This document shows positions 23,901-37,800 of a DNA stretch of 64,000 nucleotides, in pieces; positions within the stretch are counted from its first letter, which is position 1, and each line of letters starts with the position of its first letter. A program made the translations under genes and the position numbers. Source of the DNA: Hippasteria phrygiana. Taxonomy: Eukaryota; Echinodermata; Asteroidea; Valvatida; Goniasteridae. The stretch spans positions 3,162,001 to 3,226,000 of the forward strand of contig JAZGUH010000197.1 of the NCBI GenBank assembly GCA_037893225.1, in the 5' to 3' direction. The notes beneath the pieces were generated by a model that searched no databases, was not told the DNA's origin, and worked only from the letters and a program-made list of their open reading frames with translations.

Positions 23901-26741
23901 GCGCCAGATCTAAGCTATCCATACATGTCAAAATTACTGAATTTGGTTGATATTTCATGCAATTATGAATGAGTAAAGCAAGTCATACCCCAGGGAATTT
24001 GACAGGCATGGAGCAATAAATAGAAGGTAATATGCACACAGATGTTGGCCGGAAAGAAAATAAACATTGCGAGGTTTGAATTTTCTCCACAAGTTTTAAC
24101 TCTAAGAAGCCGCCGATGATTGCAACATGTAGCGCCAGATCTAAGCTATCCATACATGTCAAAATTACTGTATTTGGTTTATATTTCATGCAATTATGAA
24201 TGAGTAAAGCAAGTCCATACCCCAGGCAATTTGACAGGCATGGAGCAATACATAAAAGGTAACATGTACACAGATGTTGGCCGGAAAGAAAATAAACATT
24301 GCGAGGTTTGAATTTTCTCCACAAGTTTTAACTCTAGGAAGCCGCCGATGATTGCAACATGTAGCGCCAGATCTAAGCTATCCATACATGTCAAAATTAC
24401 TGTATTTGGTTTATATTTCATGCAATTATGAATGAGTAAAGCAAGTCCATACCCCAGGGAATTTGACAGGCATGGAGCAATACATAAAAGGTAATCTGCA
24501 CACAGATGGTGGCCGGGAAGAAAATAAACATTGCGAGGTTTGAATTTTCTCCACAAGTGTTAACTCTAAGAAGCCGCCGATAATTGCAACATGTAGCGCC
24601 AGATCTAAGCTATCCATACATGTCAAAATTACTGAATTTGGTTGATATTTCATGCAATTATGAATGAGTAAAGCAAGTCCATACCCCAGGGAATTTGACA
24701 TGCATGGAGCAATAAATATACGGTAACATATACACAGATGTTGGCCGGAAAGAAAATAAACATTGCGAGGTTTGAATTTTCTCCACAAGTTTTAACTCTA
24801 AGAAGCCGCCGATAATTGCAACATGTAGCGCCAGATCTAAGCTATCCATACATGTCAAAATTACTGAATTTGGTTGATATTTCATGCAATTATGAATGAG
24901 TAAAGCAAGTTATACCCCAGGGAATTTGACAGGCATGGAGCAATAAATAGAAGGTAATATGCACACAGATGTTGGCCGGAAAGAAAATAAACATTGCGAG
25001 GTTTGAATTTTCTCCACAAGTTTTAACTCTAAGAAGCCGCCGATAATTGCAACATGTAGCGCCAGATCTAAGCTATCCATACATGTCAAAATTACTGAAT
25101 TTGGTTGATATTTCATGCAATTATGAATGAGTAAAGCAAGTCATACCCCAGGGAATTTGACAGGCATGGAGCAATAAATAGAAGGTAATATGCACACAGA
25201 TGTTGGCCGGAAAGAAAATAAACATTGCGAGGTTTGAATTTTCTCCACAAGTTTTAACTCTAAGAAGCCGCCGATAATTGCAACATGTAGCGCCAGATCT
25301 AAGCTATCCATACATGTCAAAATTACTGAATTTGGTTGATATTTCATGCAATTATGAATGAGTAAAGCAAGTCCATACCCCAGGGAATTTGACAGGCATG
25401 GAACAATACATAAAAGGTAATCTGCACACAGATGGTGGCCGGGAAGAAAATAAACATTGCGAGGTTTGAATTTTCTCCACAAGTGTTAACTCTAAGAAGC
25501 CGCCGATAATTGCAACATGTAGCGCCAGATCTAAGCTATCCATACATGTCAAAATTACTGAATTTGGTTGATATTTCATGCAATTATGAATGAGTAAAGC
25601 AAGTCCATACCCCAGGGAATTTGACATGCATGGAGCAATAAATAGACGGTAACATGTACACAGATGGTGGCCGGAAAGAAAATAAACATTGCGAGGTTTG
25701 AATTTTCTCCACAAGTTTTAACTCTATGAAGCCGCCGATGATTGCAACATGTAGCGCCAGATCTAAGCTATCCATACATGTCAAAATTACTGTATTTGGT
25801 TTATATTTCATGCAATTATGAATGAGTAAAGCAAGTCATACCCTAGGGAATTTGACATGCATGGAGCAATAAATAGACGGTAACATGTACACAGATGTTG
25901 GCCGGAAAGAAAATAAACATTGCGAGGTTTGAATTTTCTCCACACGTTTTAACTCTAAGAAGCCGCCGATGATTGCAACATGTAGCGCCAGATCTAAGCT
26001 ATCCATACATGTCAAAATTGCTGTATTTGGTTTATATTTCATGCAATTATAAATGAGTAAAGCAAGTCCATACCCCAGGGAATTTGACAGGCATGGAGCA
26101 ATACATAAAAGGTAATCTGCACACAGATGGTGGCCGGGAAGAAAATAAACATTGCGAGGTTTGAATTTTCTCCACAAGTGTTAACTCTAAGAAGCCGCCG
26201 ATAATTGCAACATGTAGCGCCAGATCTAAGCTATCCATACATGTCAAAATTACTGAATTTGGTTGATATTTCATGCAATTATGAATGAGTAAAGCAAGTC
26301 CATACCCCAGGGAATTTGACATGCATGGAGCAATAAATAGACGGTAACATATACACAGATGTTGGCCGGAAAGAAAATAAACATTGCGAGGTTTGAATTT
26401 TCTCCACAAGTTTTAACTCTAAGAAGCCGCCGATAATTGCAACATGTAGCGCCAGATCTAAGCTATCCATACATGTCAAAATTACTGAATTTGGTTGATA
26501 TTTCATGCAATTATGAATGAGTAAAGCAAGTCATACCCCAGGGAATTTGACAGGCATGGAGCAATAAATAGAAGGTAATATGCACACAGATGTTGGCCGG
26601 AAAGAAAATAAACATTGCGAGGTTTGAATTTACTCCACAAGTTTTAACTCTAAGAAGCCGCCGATGATTGCAACATGTAGCGCCAGATCTAAGCTATCCA
26701 TACATGTCAAAATTACTGTATTTGGTTTATATTTCATGCAA
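20953..26741 (+). repeat. 25-monomer HOR, copy 1 (5789 bp)
   Basis: The order is h-f''-a-e-e-d''-e-e-d''-g-f-d-a-b-c-d-a-e-e-d''-g-f-d-a-b. Rare markers inside it are GGCACGG at 21691-21697, CACACG at 23393-23398 and 25941-25946, an ATAAATGAG variant in two d monomers (23499 and 26047), and TTTACTCC with A at 26632. All of them recur in the next copy. Private changes in this copy include three substitutions at 22781, 22787 and 22907, and T at site 144 in the g monomer at 25584. Confidence 0.93.
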
Positions 26742-29700
26742 TTATGAATGAGTAAAGCAAGTCCATACCCCAGGGAATTTGACAGGCATGGAGCAATACA
26801 TAAAAGGTAACATGTACACAGATGGTGGCCGGAAAGAAAATAAACATTGCGAGGTTTGAATTTTCTCCACAAGTTTTAACTCTAGGAAGCCGCCGATGAT
26901 TGCAACATGTAGCGCCAGATCTAAGCTATCCATACATGTCAAAATTACTGTATTTGGTTGATATTTCATGCAATTATGAATGAGTAAAGCAAGTCATACC
27001 CTAGGGAATTTGACATGCATGGAGCAATAAATAGACGGTAACATGTACACAGATGTTGGCCGGAAAGAAAATAAACATTGCGAGGTTTTAATTTTCTCCA
27101 CAAGTTTTAACTCTAAGAAGCCGCCGATAATTGCAACATGTAGCGCCAGATCTAAGCTATCCATACATGTCAAAATTACTGAATTTGGTTGATATTTCAT
27201 GCAATTATGAATGAGTAAAGCAAGTCCATACCCCAGGGAATTTGACATGCATGGAGCAATAAATAGACGGTAACATATACACAGATGTTGGCCGGAAAGA
27301 AAATAAACATTGCGAGGTTTGAATTTTCTCCACAAGTTTTAACTCTAAGAAGCCGCCGATAATTGCAACATGTAGCGCCAGATCTAAGCTATCCATACAT
27401 GTCAAAATTACTGAATTTGGTTGATATTTCATGCAATTATGAATGAGTAAAGCAAGTCATACCCCAGGGAATTTGACAGGCACGGAGCAATAAATAGAAG
27501 GTAATATGCACACAGATGTTGGCCGGAAAGAAAATAAACATTGCGAGGTTTGAATTTTCTCCACAAGTTTTAACTCTAAGAAGCCGCCGATAATTGCAAC
27601 ATGTAGCGCCAGATCTAAGCTATCCATACATGTCAAAATTACTGAATTTGGTTGATATTTCATGCAATTATGAATGAGTAAAGCAAGTCATACCCCAGGG
27701 AATTTGACAGGCATGGAGCAATAAATAGAAGGTAATATGCACACAGATGTTGGCCGGAAAGAAAATAAACATTGCGAGGTTTGAATTTTCTCCACAAGTT
27801 TTAACTCTAAGAAGCCGCCGATAATTGCAACATGTAGCGCCAGATCTAAGCTATCCATACATGTCAAAATTACTGAATTTGGTTGATATTTCATGCAATT
27901 ATGAATGAGTAAAGCAAGTCCATACCCCAGGGAATTTGACAGGCATGGAACAATACATAAAAGGTAATCTGCACACAGATGGTGGCCGGGAAGAAAATAA
28001 ACATTGCGAGGTTTGAATTTTCTCCACAAGTGTTAACTCTAAGAAGCCGCCGATAATTGCAACATGTAGCGCCAGATCTAAGCTATCCATACATGTCAAA
28101 ATTACTGAATTTGGTTGATATTTCATGCAATTATGAATGAGTAAAGCAAGTCATACCCCAGGGAATTTGACAGGCATGGAGCAATAAATAGAAGGTAATA
28201 TGCACACAGATGTTGGCCGGAAAGAAAATAAACATTGCGAGGTTTGAATTTTCTCCACAAGTTTTAACTCTAAGAAGCCGCCGATAATTGCAACATGTAG
28301 CGCCAGATCTAAGCTATCCATACATGTCAAAATTACTGAATTTGGTTGATATTTCATGCAATTATGAATGAGTAAAGCAAGTCATACCCCAGGGAATTTG
28401 ACAGGCATGGAGCAATAAATAGAAGGTAATATGCACACAGATGTTGGCCGGAAAGAAAATAAACATTGCGAGGTTTGAATTTTCTCCACAAGTTTTAACT
28501 CTAAGAAGCCGCCGATAATTGCAACATGTAGCGCCAGATCTAAGCTATCCATACATGTCAAAATTACTGAATTTGGTTGATATTTCATGCAATTATGAAT
28601 GAGTAAAGCAAGTCCATACCCCAGGGAATTTGACAGGCATGGAACAATACATAAAAGGTAATCTGCACACAGATGGTGGCCGGGAAGAAAATAAACATTG
28701 CGAGGTTTGAATTTTCTCCACAAGTGTTAACTCTAAGAAGCCGCCGATAATTGCAACATGTAGCGCCAGATCTAAGCTATCCATACATGTCAAAATTACT
28801 GAATTTGGTTGATATTTCATGCAATTATGAATGAGTAAAGCAAGTCCATACCCCAGGGAATTTGACATGCATGGAGCAATAAATAGACGGTAACATGTAC
28901 ACAGATGGTGGCCGGAAAGAAAATAAACATTGCGAGGTTTGAATTTTCTCCACAAGTTTTAACTCTAGGAAGCCGCCGATGATTGCAACATGTAGCGCCA
29001 GATCTAAGCTATCCATACATGTCAAAATTACTGTATTTGGTTTATATTTCATGCAATTATGAATGAGTAAAGCAAGTCATACCCTAGGGAATTTGACATG
29101 CATGGAGCAATAAATAGACGGTAACATGTACACAGATGTTGGCCGGAAAGAAAATAAACATTGCGAGGTTTGAATTTTCTCCACACGTTTTAACTCTAAG
29201 AAGCCGCCGATGATTGCAACATGTAGCGCCAGATCTAAGCTATCCATACATGTCAAAATTGCTGTATTTGGTTTATATTTCATGCAATTATAAATGAGTA
29301 AAGCAAGTCCATACCCCAGGGAATTTGACAGGCATGGAGCAATACATAAAAGGTAATCTGCACACAGATGGTGGCCGGGAAGAAAATAAACATTGCGAGG
29401 TTTGAATTTTCTCCACAAGTGTTAACTCTAAGAAGCCGCCGATAATTGCAACATGTAGCGCCAGATCTAAGCTATCCATACATGTCAAAATTACTGAATT
29501 TGGTTGATATTTCATGCAATTATGAATGAGTAAAGCAAGTCCATACCCCAGGGAATTTGACATGCATGGAGCAATAAATAGACGGTAACATATACACAGA
29601 TGTTGGCCGGAAAGAAAATAAACATTGCGAGGTTTGAATTTTCTCCACAAGTTTTAACTCTAAGAAGCCGCCGATAATTGCAACATGTAGCGCCAGATCT

Positions 29701-32529
29701 AAGCTATCCATACATGTCAAAATTACTGAATTTGGTTGATATTTCATGCAATTATGAATGAGTAAAGCAAGTCATACCCCAGGGAATTTGACAGGCATGG
29801 AGCAATAAATAGAAGGTAATATGCACACAGATGTTGGCCGGAAAGAAAATAAACATTGCGAGGTTTGAATTTTCTCCACAAGTTTTAACTCTAAGAAGCC
29901 GCCGATGATTGCAACATGTAGCGCCAGATCTAAGCTATCCATACATGTCAAAATTACTGTATTTGGTTTATATTTCATGCAATTATGAATGAGTAAAGAA
30001 AGTCCATACCCCAGGCAATTTGACAGGCATGGAGCAATACATAAAAGGTAACATGTACACAGATGTTGGCCGGAAAGAAAATAAACATTGCGAGGTTTGA
30101 ATTTTCTCCACAAGTTTTAACTCTAGGAAGCCGCCGATGATTGCAACATGTAGCGCCAGATCTAAGCTATCCATACATGTCAAAATTACTGTATTTGGTT
30201 TATATTTCATGCAATTATGAATGAGTAAAGCAAGTCCATACCCCAGGGAATTTGACAGGCATGGAGCAATACATAAAAGGTAATCTGCACACAGATGGTG
30301 GCCGGGAAGAAAATAAACATTGCGAGGTTTGAATTTTCTCCACAAGTGTTAACTCTAAGAAGCCGCCGATAATTGCAACATGTAGCGCCAGATCTAAGCT
30401 ATCCATACATGTCAAAATTACTGAATTTGGTTGATATTTCATGCAATTATGAATGAGTAAAGCAAGTCCATACCCCAGGGAATTTGACATGCATGGAGCA
30501 ATAAATAGACGGTAACATATACACAGATGTTGGCCGGAAAGAAAATAAACATTGCGAGGTTTGAATTTTCTCCACAAGTTTTAACTCTAAGAAGCCGCCG
30601 ATAATTGCAACATGTAGCGCCAGATCTAAGCTATCCATACATGTCAAAATTACTGAATTTGGTTGATATTTCATGCAATTATGAATGAGTAAAGCAAGTT
30701 ATACCCCAGGGAATTTGACAGGCATGGAGCAATAAATAGAAGGTAATATGCACACAGATGTTGGCCGGAAAGAAAATAAACATTGCGAGGTTTGAATTTT
30801 CTCCACAAGTTTTAACTCTAAGAAGCCGCCGATAATTGCAACATGTAGCGCCAGATCTAAGCTATCCATACATGTCAAAATTACTGAATTTGGTTGATAT
30901 TTCATGCAATTATGAATGAGTAAAGCAAGTCATACCCCAGGGAATTTGACAGGCATGGAGCAATAAATAGAAGGTAATATGCACACAGATGTTGGCCGGA
31001 AAGAAAATAAACATTGCGAGGTTTGAATTTTCTCCACAAGTTTTAACTCTAAGAAGCCGCCGATAATTGCAACATGTAGCGCCAGATCTAAGCTATCCAT
31101 ACATGTCAAAATTACTGAATTTGGTTGATATTTCATGCAATTATGAATGAGTAAAGCAAGTCCATACCCCAGGGAATTTGACAGGCATGGAACAATACAT
31201 AAAAGGTAATCTGCACACAGATGGTGGCCGGGAAGAAAATAAACATTGCGAGGTTTGAATTTTCTCCACAAGTGTTAACTCTAAGAAGCCGCCGATAATT
31301 GCAACATGTAGCGCCAGATCTAAGCTATCCATACATGTCAAAATTACTGAATTTGGTTGATATTTCATGCAATTATGAATGAGTAAAGCAAGTCCATACC
31401 CCAGGGAATTTGACATGCATGGAGCAATAAATAGACGGTAACATGTACACAGATGGTGGCCGGAAAGAAAATAAACATTGCGAGGTTTGAATTTTCTCCA
31501 CAAGTTTTAACTCTAGGAAGCCGCCGATGATTGCAACATGTAGCGCCAGATCTAAGCTATCCATACATGTCAAAATTACTGTATTTGGTTTATATTTCAT
31601 GCAATTATGAATGAGTAAAGCAAGTCATACCCTAGGGAATTTGACATGCATGGAGCAATAAATAGACGGTAACATGTACACAGATGTTGGCCGGAAAGAA
31701 AATAAACATTGCGAGGTTTGAATTTTCTCCACACGTTTTAACTCTAAGAAGCCGCCGATGATTGCAACATGTAGCGCCAGATCTAAGCTATCCATACATG
31801 TCAAAATTGCTGTATTTGGTTTATATTTCATGCAATTATAAATGAGTAAAGCAAGTCCATACCCCAGGGAATTTGACAGGCATGGAGCAATACATAAAAG
31901 GTAATCTGCACACAGATGGTGGCCGGGAAGAAATAAACATTGCGAGGTTTGAATTTTCTCCACAAGTGTTAACTCTAAGAAGCCGCCGATAATTGCAACA
32001 TGTAGCGCCAGATCTAAGCTATCCATACATGTCAAAATTACTGAATTTGGTTGATATTTCATGCAATTATGAATGAGTAAAGCAAGTCCATACCCCAGGG
32101 AATTTGACATGCATGGAGCAATAAATAGAGGGTAACATATACACAGATGTTGGCCGGAAAGAAAATAAACATTGCGAGGTTTGAATTTTCTCCACAAGTT
32201 TTAACTCTAAGAAGCCGCCGATAATTGCAACATGTAGCGCCAGATCTAAGCTATCCATACATGTCAAAATTACTGAATTTGGTTGATATTTCATGCAATT
32301 ATGAATGAGTAAAGCAAGTCATACCCCAGGGAATTTGACAGGCATGGAGCAATAAATAGAAGGTAATATGCACACAGATGTTGGCCGGAAAGAAAATAAA
32401 CATTGCGAGGTTTGAATTTACTCCACAAGTTTTAACTCTAAGAAGCCGCCGATGATTGCAACATGTAGCGCCAGATCTAAGCTATCCATACATGTCAAAA
32501 TTACTGTATTTGGTTTATATTTCATGCAA
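26742..32529 (+). repeat. 25-monomer HOR, copy 2 (5788 bp)
   Basis: This block repeats the class order of 20953-26741, including the rare markers GGCACGG, two CACACG, two ATAAATGAG and the A at 32420 that makes TTTACTCC. It is 1 bp shorter because the d monomer at 31836 lost one A from the AAAA run near 31932. Other private changes are A at site 17 near 29999 (AAAGAAAG) and GAG instead of GAC at site 64 in the monomer at 32067. The following monomer is c rather than h, so the period breaks at 32530. Confidence 0.93.
31836..32066 (+). repeat. d monomer with a 1-bp deletion
   Basis: The monomer has the optional C at site 23 and should be 232 bp, but is 231 bp because GAAGAAAATAAAC reads GAAGAAATAAAC at about 31927-31938. 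It is the only length change I found outside site 23. The deletion joins two reverse-strand frames and creates an open frame of 190 codons (31625-32197) that has no counterpart elsewhere. It may be a real mutation or a homopolymer error in the assembly. Confidence 0.85.
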
Positions 32530-34846
32530 TTATGAATGAGTAAAGCAAGTCCATACCCCAGGCAATTTGACAGGCATGGAGCAATACATAAAAGGTAACA
32601 TGTACACAGATGTTGGCCGGAAAGAAAATAAACATTGCGAGGTTTGAATTTTCTCCACAAGTTTTAACTCTAGGAAGCCGCCGATGATTGCAACATGTAG
32701 CGCCAGATCTAAGCTATCCATACATGTCAAAATTACTGTATTTGGTTTATATTTCATGCAATTATGAATGAGTAAAGCAAGTCCATACCCCAGGGAATTT
32801 GACAGGCATGGAGCAATACATAAAAGGTAATCTGCACACAGATGGTGGCCGGGAAGAAAATAAACATTGCGAGGTTTGAATTTTCTCCACAAGTGTTAAC
32901 TCTAAGAAGCCGCCGATAATTGCAACATGTAGCGCCAGATCTAAGCTATCCATACATGTCAAAATTACTGAATTTGGTTGATATTTCATGCAATTATGAA
33001 TGAGTAAAGCAAGTCCATACCCCAGGGAATTTGACATGCATGGAGCAATAAATAGACGGTAACATATACACAGATGTTGGCCGGAAAGAAAATAAACATT
33101 GCGAGGTTTGAATTTTCTCCACAAGTTTTAACTCTAAGAAGCCGCCGATAATTGCAACATGTAGCGCCAGATCTAAGCTATCCATACATGTCAAAATTAC
33201 TGAATTTGGTTGATATTTCATGCAATTATGAATGAGTAAAGCAAGTCATACCCCAGGGAATTTGACAGGCATGGAGCAATAAATAGAAGGTAATATGCAC
33301 ACAGATGTTGGCCGGAAAGAAAATAAACATTGCGAGGTTTGAATTTTCTCCACAAGTTTTAACTCTAAGAAGCCGCCGATAATTGCAACATGTAGCGCCA
33401 GATCTAAGCTATCCATACATGTCAAAATTACTGAATTTGGTTGATATTTCATGCAATTATGAATGAGTAAAGCAAGTCCATACCCCAGGGAATTTGACAG
33501 GCATGGAACAATACATAAAAGGTAATCTGCACACAGATGGTGGCCGGGAAGAAAATAAACATTGCGAGGTTTGAATTTTCTCCACAAGTGTTAACTCTAA
33601 GAAGCCGCCGATAATTGCAACATGTAGCGCCAGATCTAAGCTATCCATACATGTCAAAATTACTGAATTTGGTTGATATTTCATGCAATTATGAATGAGT
33701 AAAGCAAGTCCATACCCCAGGGAATTTGACATGCATGGAGCAATAAATAGACGGTAACATGTACACAGATGGTGGCCGGAAAGAAAATAAACATTGCGAG
33801 GTTTGAATTTTCTCCACAAGTTTTAACTCTAGGAAGCCGCCGATGATTGCAACATGTAGCGCCAGATCTAAGCTATCCATACATGTCAAAATTACTGTAT
33901 TTGGTTTATATTTCATGCAATTATGAATGAGTAAAGCAAGTCATACCCTAGGGAATTTGACATGCATGGAGCAATAAATAGACGGTAACATGTACACAGA
34001 TGTTGGCCGAAAAGAAAATAAACATTGCGAGGTTTGAATTTTCTCCACAAGTTTTAACTCTAAGAAGCCGCCGATGATTGCAACATGTAGCGCCAGATCT
34101 AAGCTATCCATACATGTCAAAATTGCTGTATTTGGTTTATATTTCATGCAATTATGAATGAGTAAAGCAAGTCCATACCCCAGGGAATTTGACAGGCATG
34201 GAGCAATACATAAAAGGTAATCTGCACACAGATGGTGGCCGGGAAGAAAATAAACATTGCGAGGTTTGAATTTTCTCCACAAGTGTTAACTCTAAGAAGC
34301 CGCCGATAATTGCAACATGTAGCGCCAGATCTAAGCTATCCATACATGTCAAAATTACTGTATTTGGTTTATATTTCATGCAATTATGAATGAGTAAAGC
34401 ATGTCATACCCTAGGGAATTTGACGTGCATGGAGCAATAAATAGACGGTAACATGTACACAGATGTTGGCCGGAAAGAAAATAAACATTGCGAGGTTTGA
34501 ATTTTCTCCACAAGTTTTAACTCTAAGAAGCCGCCGATGATTGCAACATGTAGCGCCAGATCTAAGCTATCCATACATGTCAAAATTACTGAATTTGGTT
34601 GATATTTCATGCAATTATGAATGAGTAAAGCAAGTCCATACCCCAGGGAATTTGACATGCATGGAGCAATAAATAGACGGTAACATATACACAGATGTTG
34701 GCCGGAAAGAAAATAAACATTGCGAGGTTTGAATTTTCTCCACAAGTTTTAACTCTAAGAAGCCGCCGATAATTGCAACATGTAGCGCCAGATCTAAGCT
34801 ATCCATACATGTCAAAATTACTGAATTTGGTTGATATTTCATGCAA
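32530..34846 (+). repeat. Ten-monomer degraded continuation c-d-a-e-d''-g-f-d'-f-a
   Basis: Monomers start at 32530, 32762, 32994, 33226, 33457, 33689, 33921, 34152, 34384 and 34615. The order c-d-a-e-d''-g-f-d resembles the c-d-a-e-e-d''-g-f-d run within both 25-monomer copies, but lacks one e monomer and ends with d' instead of d. Private changes include CCGAAAAG at about 34008 and GACGTGCATGG in the monomer at 34384. This is the end of the second domain. Confidence 0.85.
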
Positions 34847-37800
34847 TTATGAATGAGTAAAGCAAGTCATACCCCAGGGAATTTGACAGGCATGGAGCAA
34901 TAAATAGAAGGTAACATGTACACAGATGGTGGCCGGAAAGAAAATAAACATTGCGAGGTTTGAATTTTCTCCACAAGTTTTAACTCTAGGAAGCCGCCGA
35001 TGATTGCAACATGTAGCGCCAGATCTAAGCTATCCATACATGTCAAAATTACTGTATTTGGTTTATATTTCATGCAATTATGAATGAGTAAAGCAAGTCA
35101 TAGCCTAGGGAATTTGACATGCATGGAGCAATAAATAGACGGTAACATGTACACAGATGTTGGCCGGAAAGAAAATAAACATTGCGAGGTTTTAATTTTC
35201 TCCACAAGTTTTAACTCTAAGAAGCCGCCGATGATTGCAACATGTAGCGCCAGATCTAAGCTATCCATACATGTCAAAATTACTGAATTTGGTTGATATT
35301 TCATGCAGTTATGAATTAGTAAAGCAAGTCATACCCCAGGGAATTTGACAGGCATGGAGCAATAAATAGAAGGTAACATGTACACAGATGGTGGCCGGAA
35401 AGAAAATAAACATTGCGAGGTTTGAATTTTCTCCACAAGTTTTAACTCTAGGAAGCCGCCGATGATTGCAACATGTAGCGCCAGATCTAAGCTATCCATA
35501 CATGTCAAAATTACTGTATTTGGTTTATATTTCATGCAATTATGAATGAGTAAAGCAAGTCATACCCTAGGGAATTTGACATGCATGGAGCAATAAATAG
35601 ACGGTAACATGTACACAGATGTTGGCCGGAAAGAAAATAAACATTGCGAGGTTTTAATTTTCTCCACAAGTTTTAACTCTAAGAAGCCGCCGATGATTGC
35701 AACATGTAGCGCCAGATCTAAGCTATCCATACATGTCAAAATTGCTGTATTTGGTTTATATTTCATGCAATTATGAATGAGTAAAGCAAGTCATACCCCA
35801 GGGAATTTGACAGGCATGGAGCAATACATAAAAGGTAATCTGCACACAGATGGTGGCCGGGAAGAAAATAAACATTGCGAGGTTTGAATTTTCTCCTCAA
35901 GTGTTAACTCTAAGAAGCCGCCGATAATTGCAACATGTAGCGCCAGATCTAAGCTATCCATACATGTCAAAATTACTGTATTTGGTTTATATTTCATGCA
36001 ATTATGAATGAGTAAAGCATGTCATACCCCAGGGAATTTGACATGCATGGAGCAATAAATAGACGGTAACATGTACACAGATGTTGGCCGGAAAGAAAAT
36101 AAACATTGCGAGGTTTGAATTTTCTCCACAAGTTTTAACTCTAAGAAGCCGCCGATGATTGCAACATGTAGCGCCAGATCTAAGCTATCCATACATGTCA
36201 AAATTACTGTATTTGGTTGATATTTCATGCAATTATGAATGAGTAAAGCAAGTCATACCCTAGGGAATTTGACATGCATGGAGCAATAAATAGACGGTAA
36301 CATGTACACAGATGTTGGCCGGAAAGAAAATAAACATTGCGAGGTTTTAATTTTCTCCACAAGTTTTAACTCTAAGAAGCCGCCGATGATTGCAACATGT
36401 AGCGCCAGATCTAAGCTATCCATACATGTCAAAATTGCTGTATTTGGTTTATATTTCATGCAATTATGAATGAGTAAAGCAAGTCCATACCCCAGGGAAT
36501 TTGACAGGCATGGAGCAATACATAAAAGGTAATCTGCACACAGATGGTGGCCGGGAAGAAAATAAACATTGCGAGGTTTGAATTTTCTCCACAAGTGTTA
36601 ACTCTAAGAAGCCGCCGATAATTGCAACATGTAGCGCCAGATCTAAGCTATCCATACATGTCAAAATTACTGTATTTGGTTTATATTTCATGCAATTATG
36701 AATGAGTAAAGCATGTCATACCCTAGGGAATTTGACATGCATGGAGCAATAAATAGACGGTAACATGTACACAGATGTTGGCCGGAAAGAAAATAAACAT
36801 TGCGAGGTTTGAATTTTCTCCACAAGTTTTAACTCTAAGAAGCCGCCGATGATTGCAACATGTAGCGCCAGATCTAAGCTATCCATACATGTCAAAATTG
36901 CTGTATTTGGTTTATATTTCATGCAATTATGAATGAGTAAAGCAAGTCCATACCCCAGGGAATTTGACAGGCATGGAGCAATACATAAAAGGTAATCTGC
37001 ACACAGATGGTGGCCGGGAAGAAAATAAACATTGCGAGGTTTGAATTTTCTCCACAAGTGTTAACTCTAAGAAGCCGCCGATAATTGCAACATGTAGCGC
37101 CAGATCTAAGCTATCCATACATGTCAAAATTACTGTATTTGGTTTATATTTCATGCAATTATGAATGAGTAAAGCATGTCATACCCCAGGGAATTTGACA
37201 TGCATGGAGCAATAAATAGACGGTAACATGTACACAGATGTTGGCCGGAAAGAAAATAAACATTGCGAGGTTTGAATTTTCTCCACAAGTTTTAACTCTA
37301 AGAAGCCGCCGATGATTGCAACATGTAGCGCCAGATCTAAGCTATCCATACATGTCAAAATTACTGTATTTGGTTGATATTTCATGCAATTATGAATGAG
37401 TAAAGCAAGTCATACCCTAGGGAATTTGACATGCATGGAGCAATAAATAGACGGTAACATGTACACAGATGTTGGCCGGAAAGAAAATAAACATTGCGAG
37501 GTTTTAATTTTCTCCACAAGTTTTAACTCTAAGAAGCCGCCGATGATTGCAACATGTAGCGCCAGATCTAAGCTATCCATACATGTCACAATTGCTGTAT
37601 TTGGTTTATATTTCATGCAATTATGAATGAGTAAAGCAAGTCCATACCCCAGGGAATTTGACAGGCATGGAGCAATACATAAAAGGTAATCTGCACACAG
37701 ATGGTGGCCGGGAAGAAAATAAACATTGCGAGGTTTGAATTTTCTCCACAAGTGTTAACTCTAAGAAGCCGCCGATAATTGCAACATGTAGCGCCAGATC

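Noticed and set aside
31625..32197. 190-codon reverse-strand open frame as a gene
   Set aside because: It exists only because of a 1-bp deletion in one monomer and reads through repeat units that are noncoding everywhere else.
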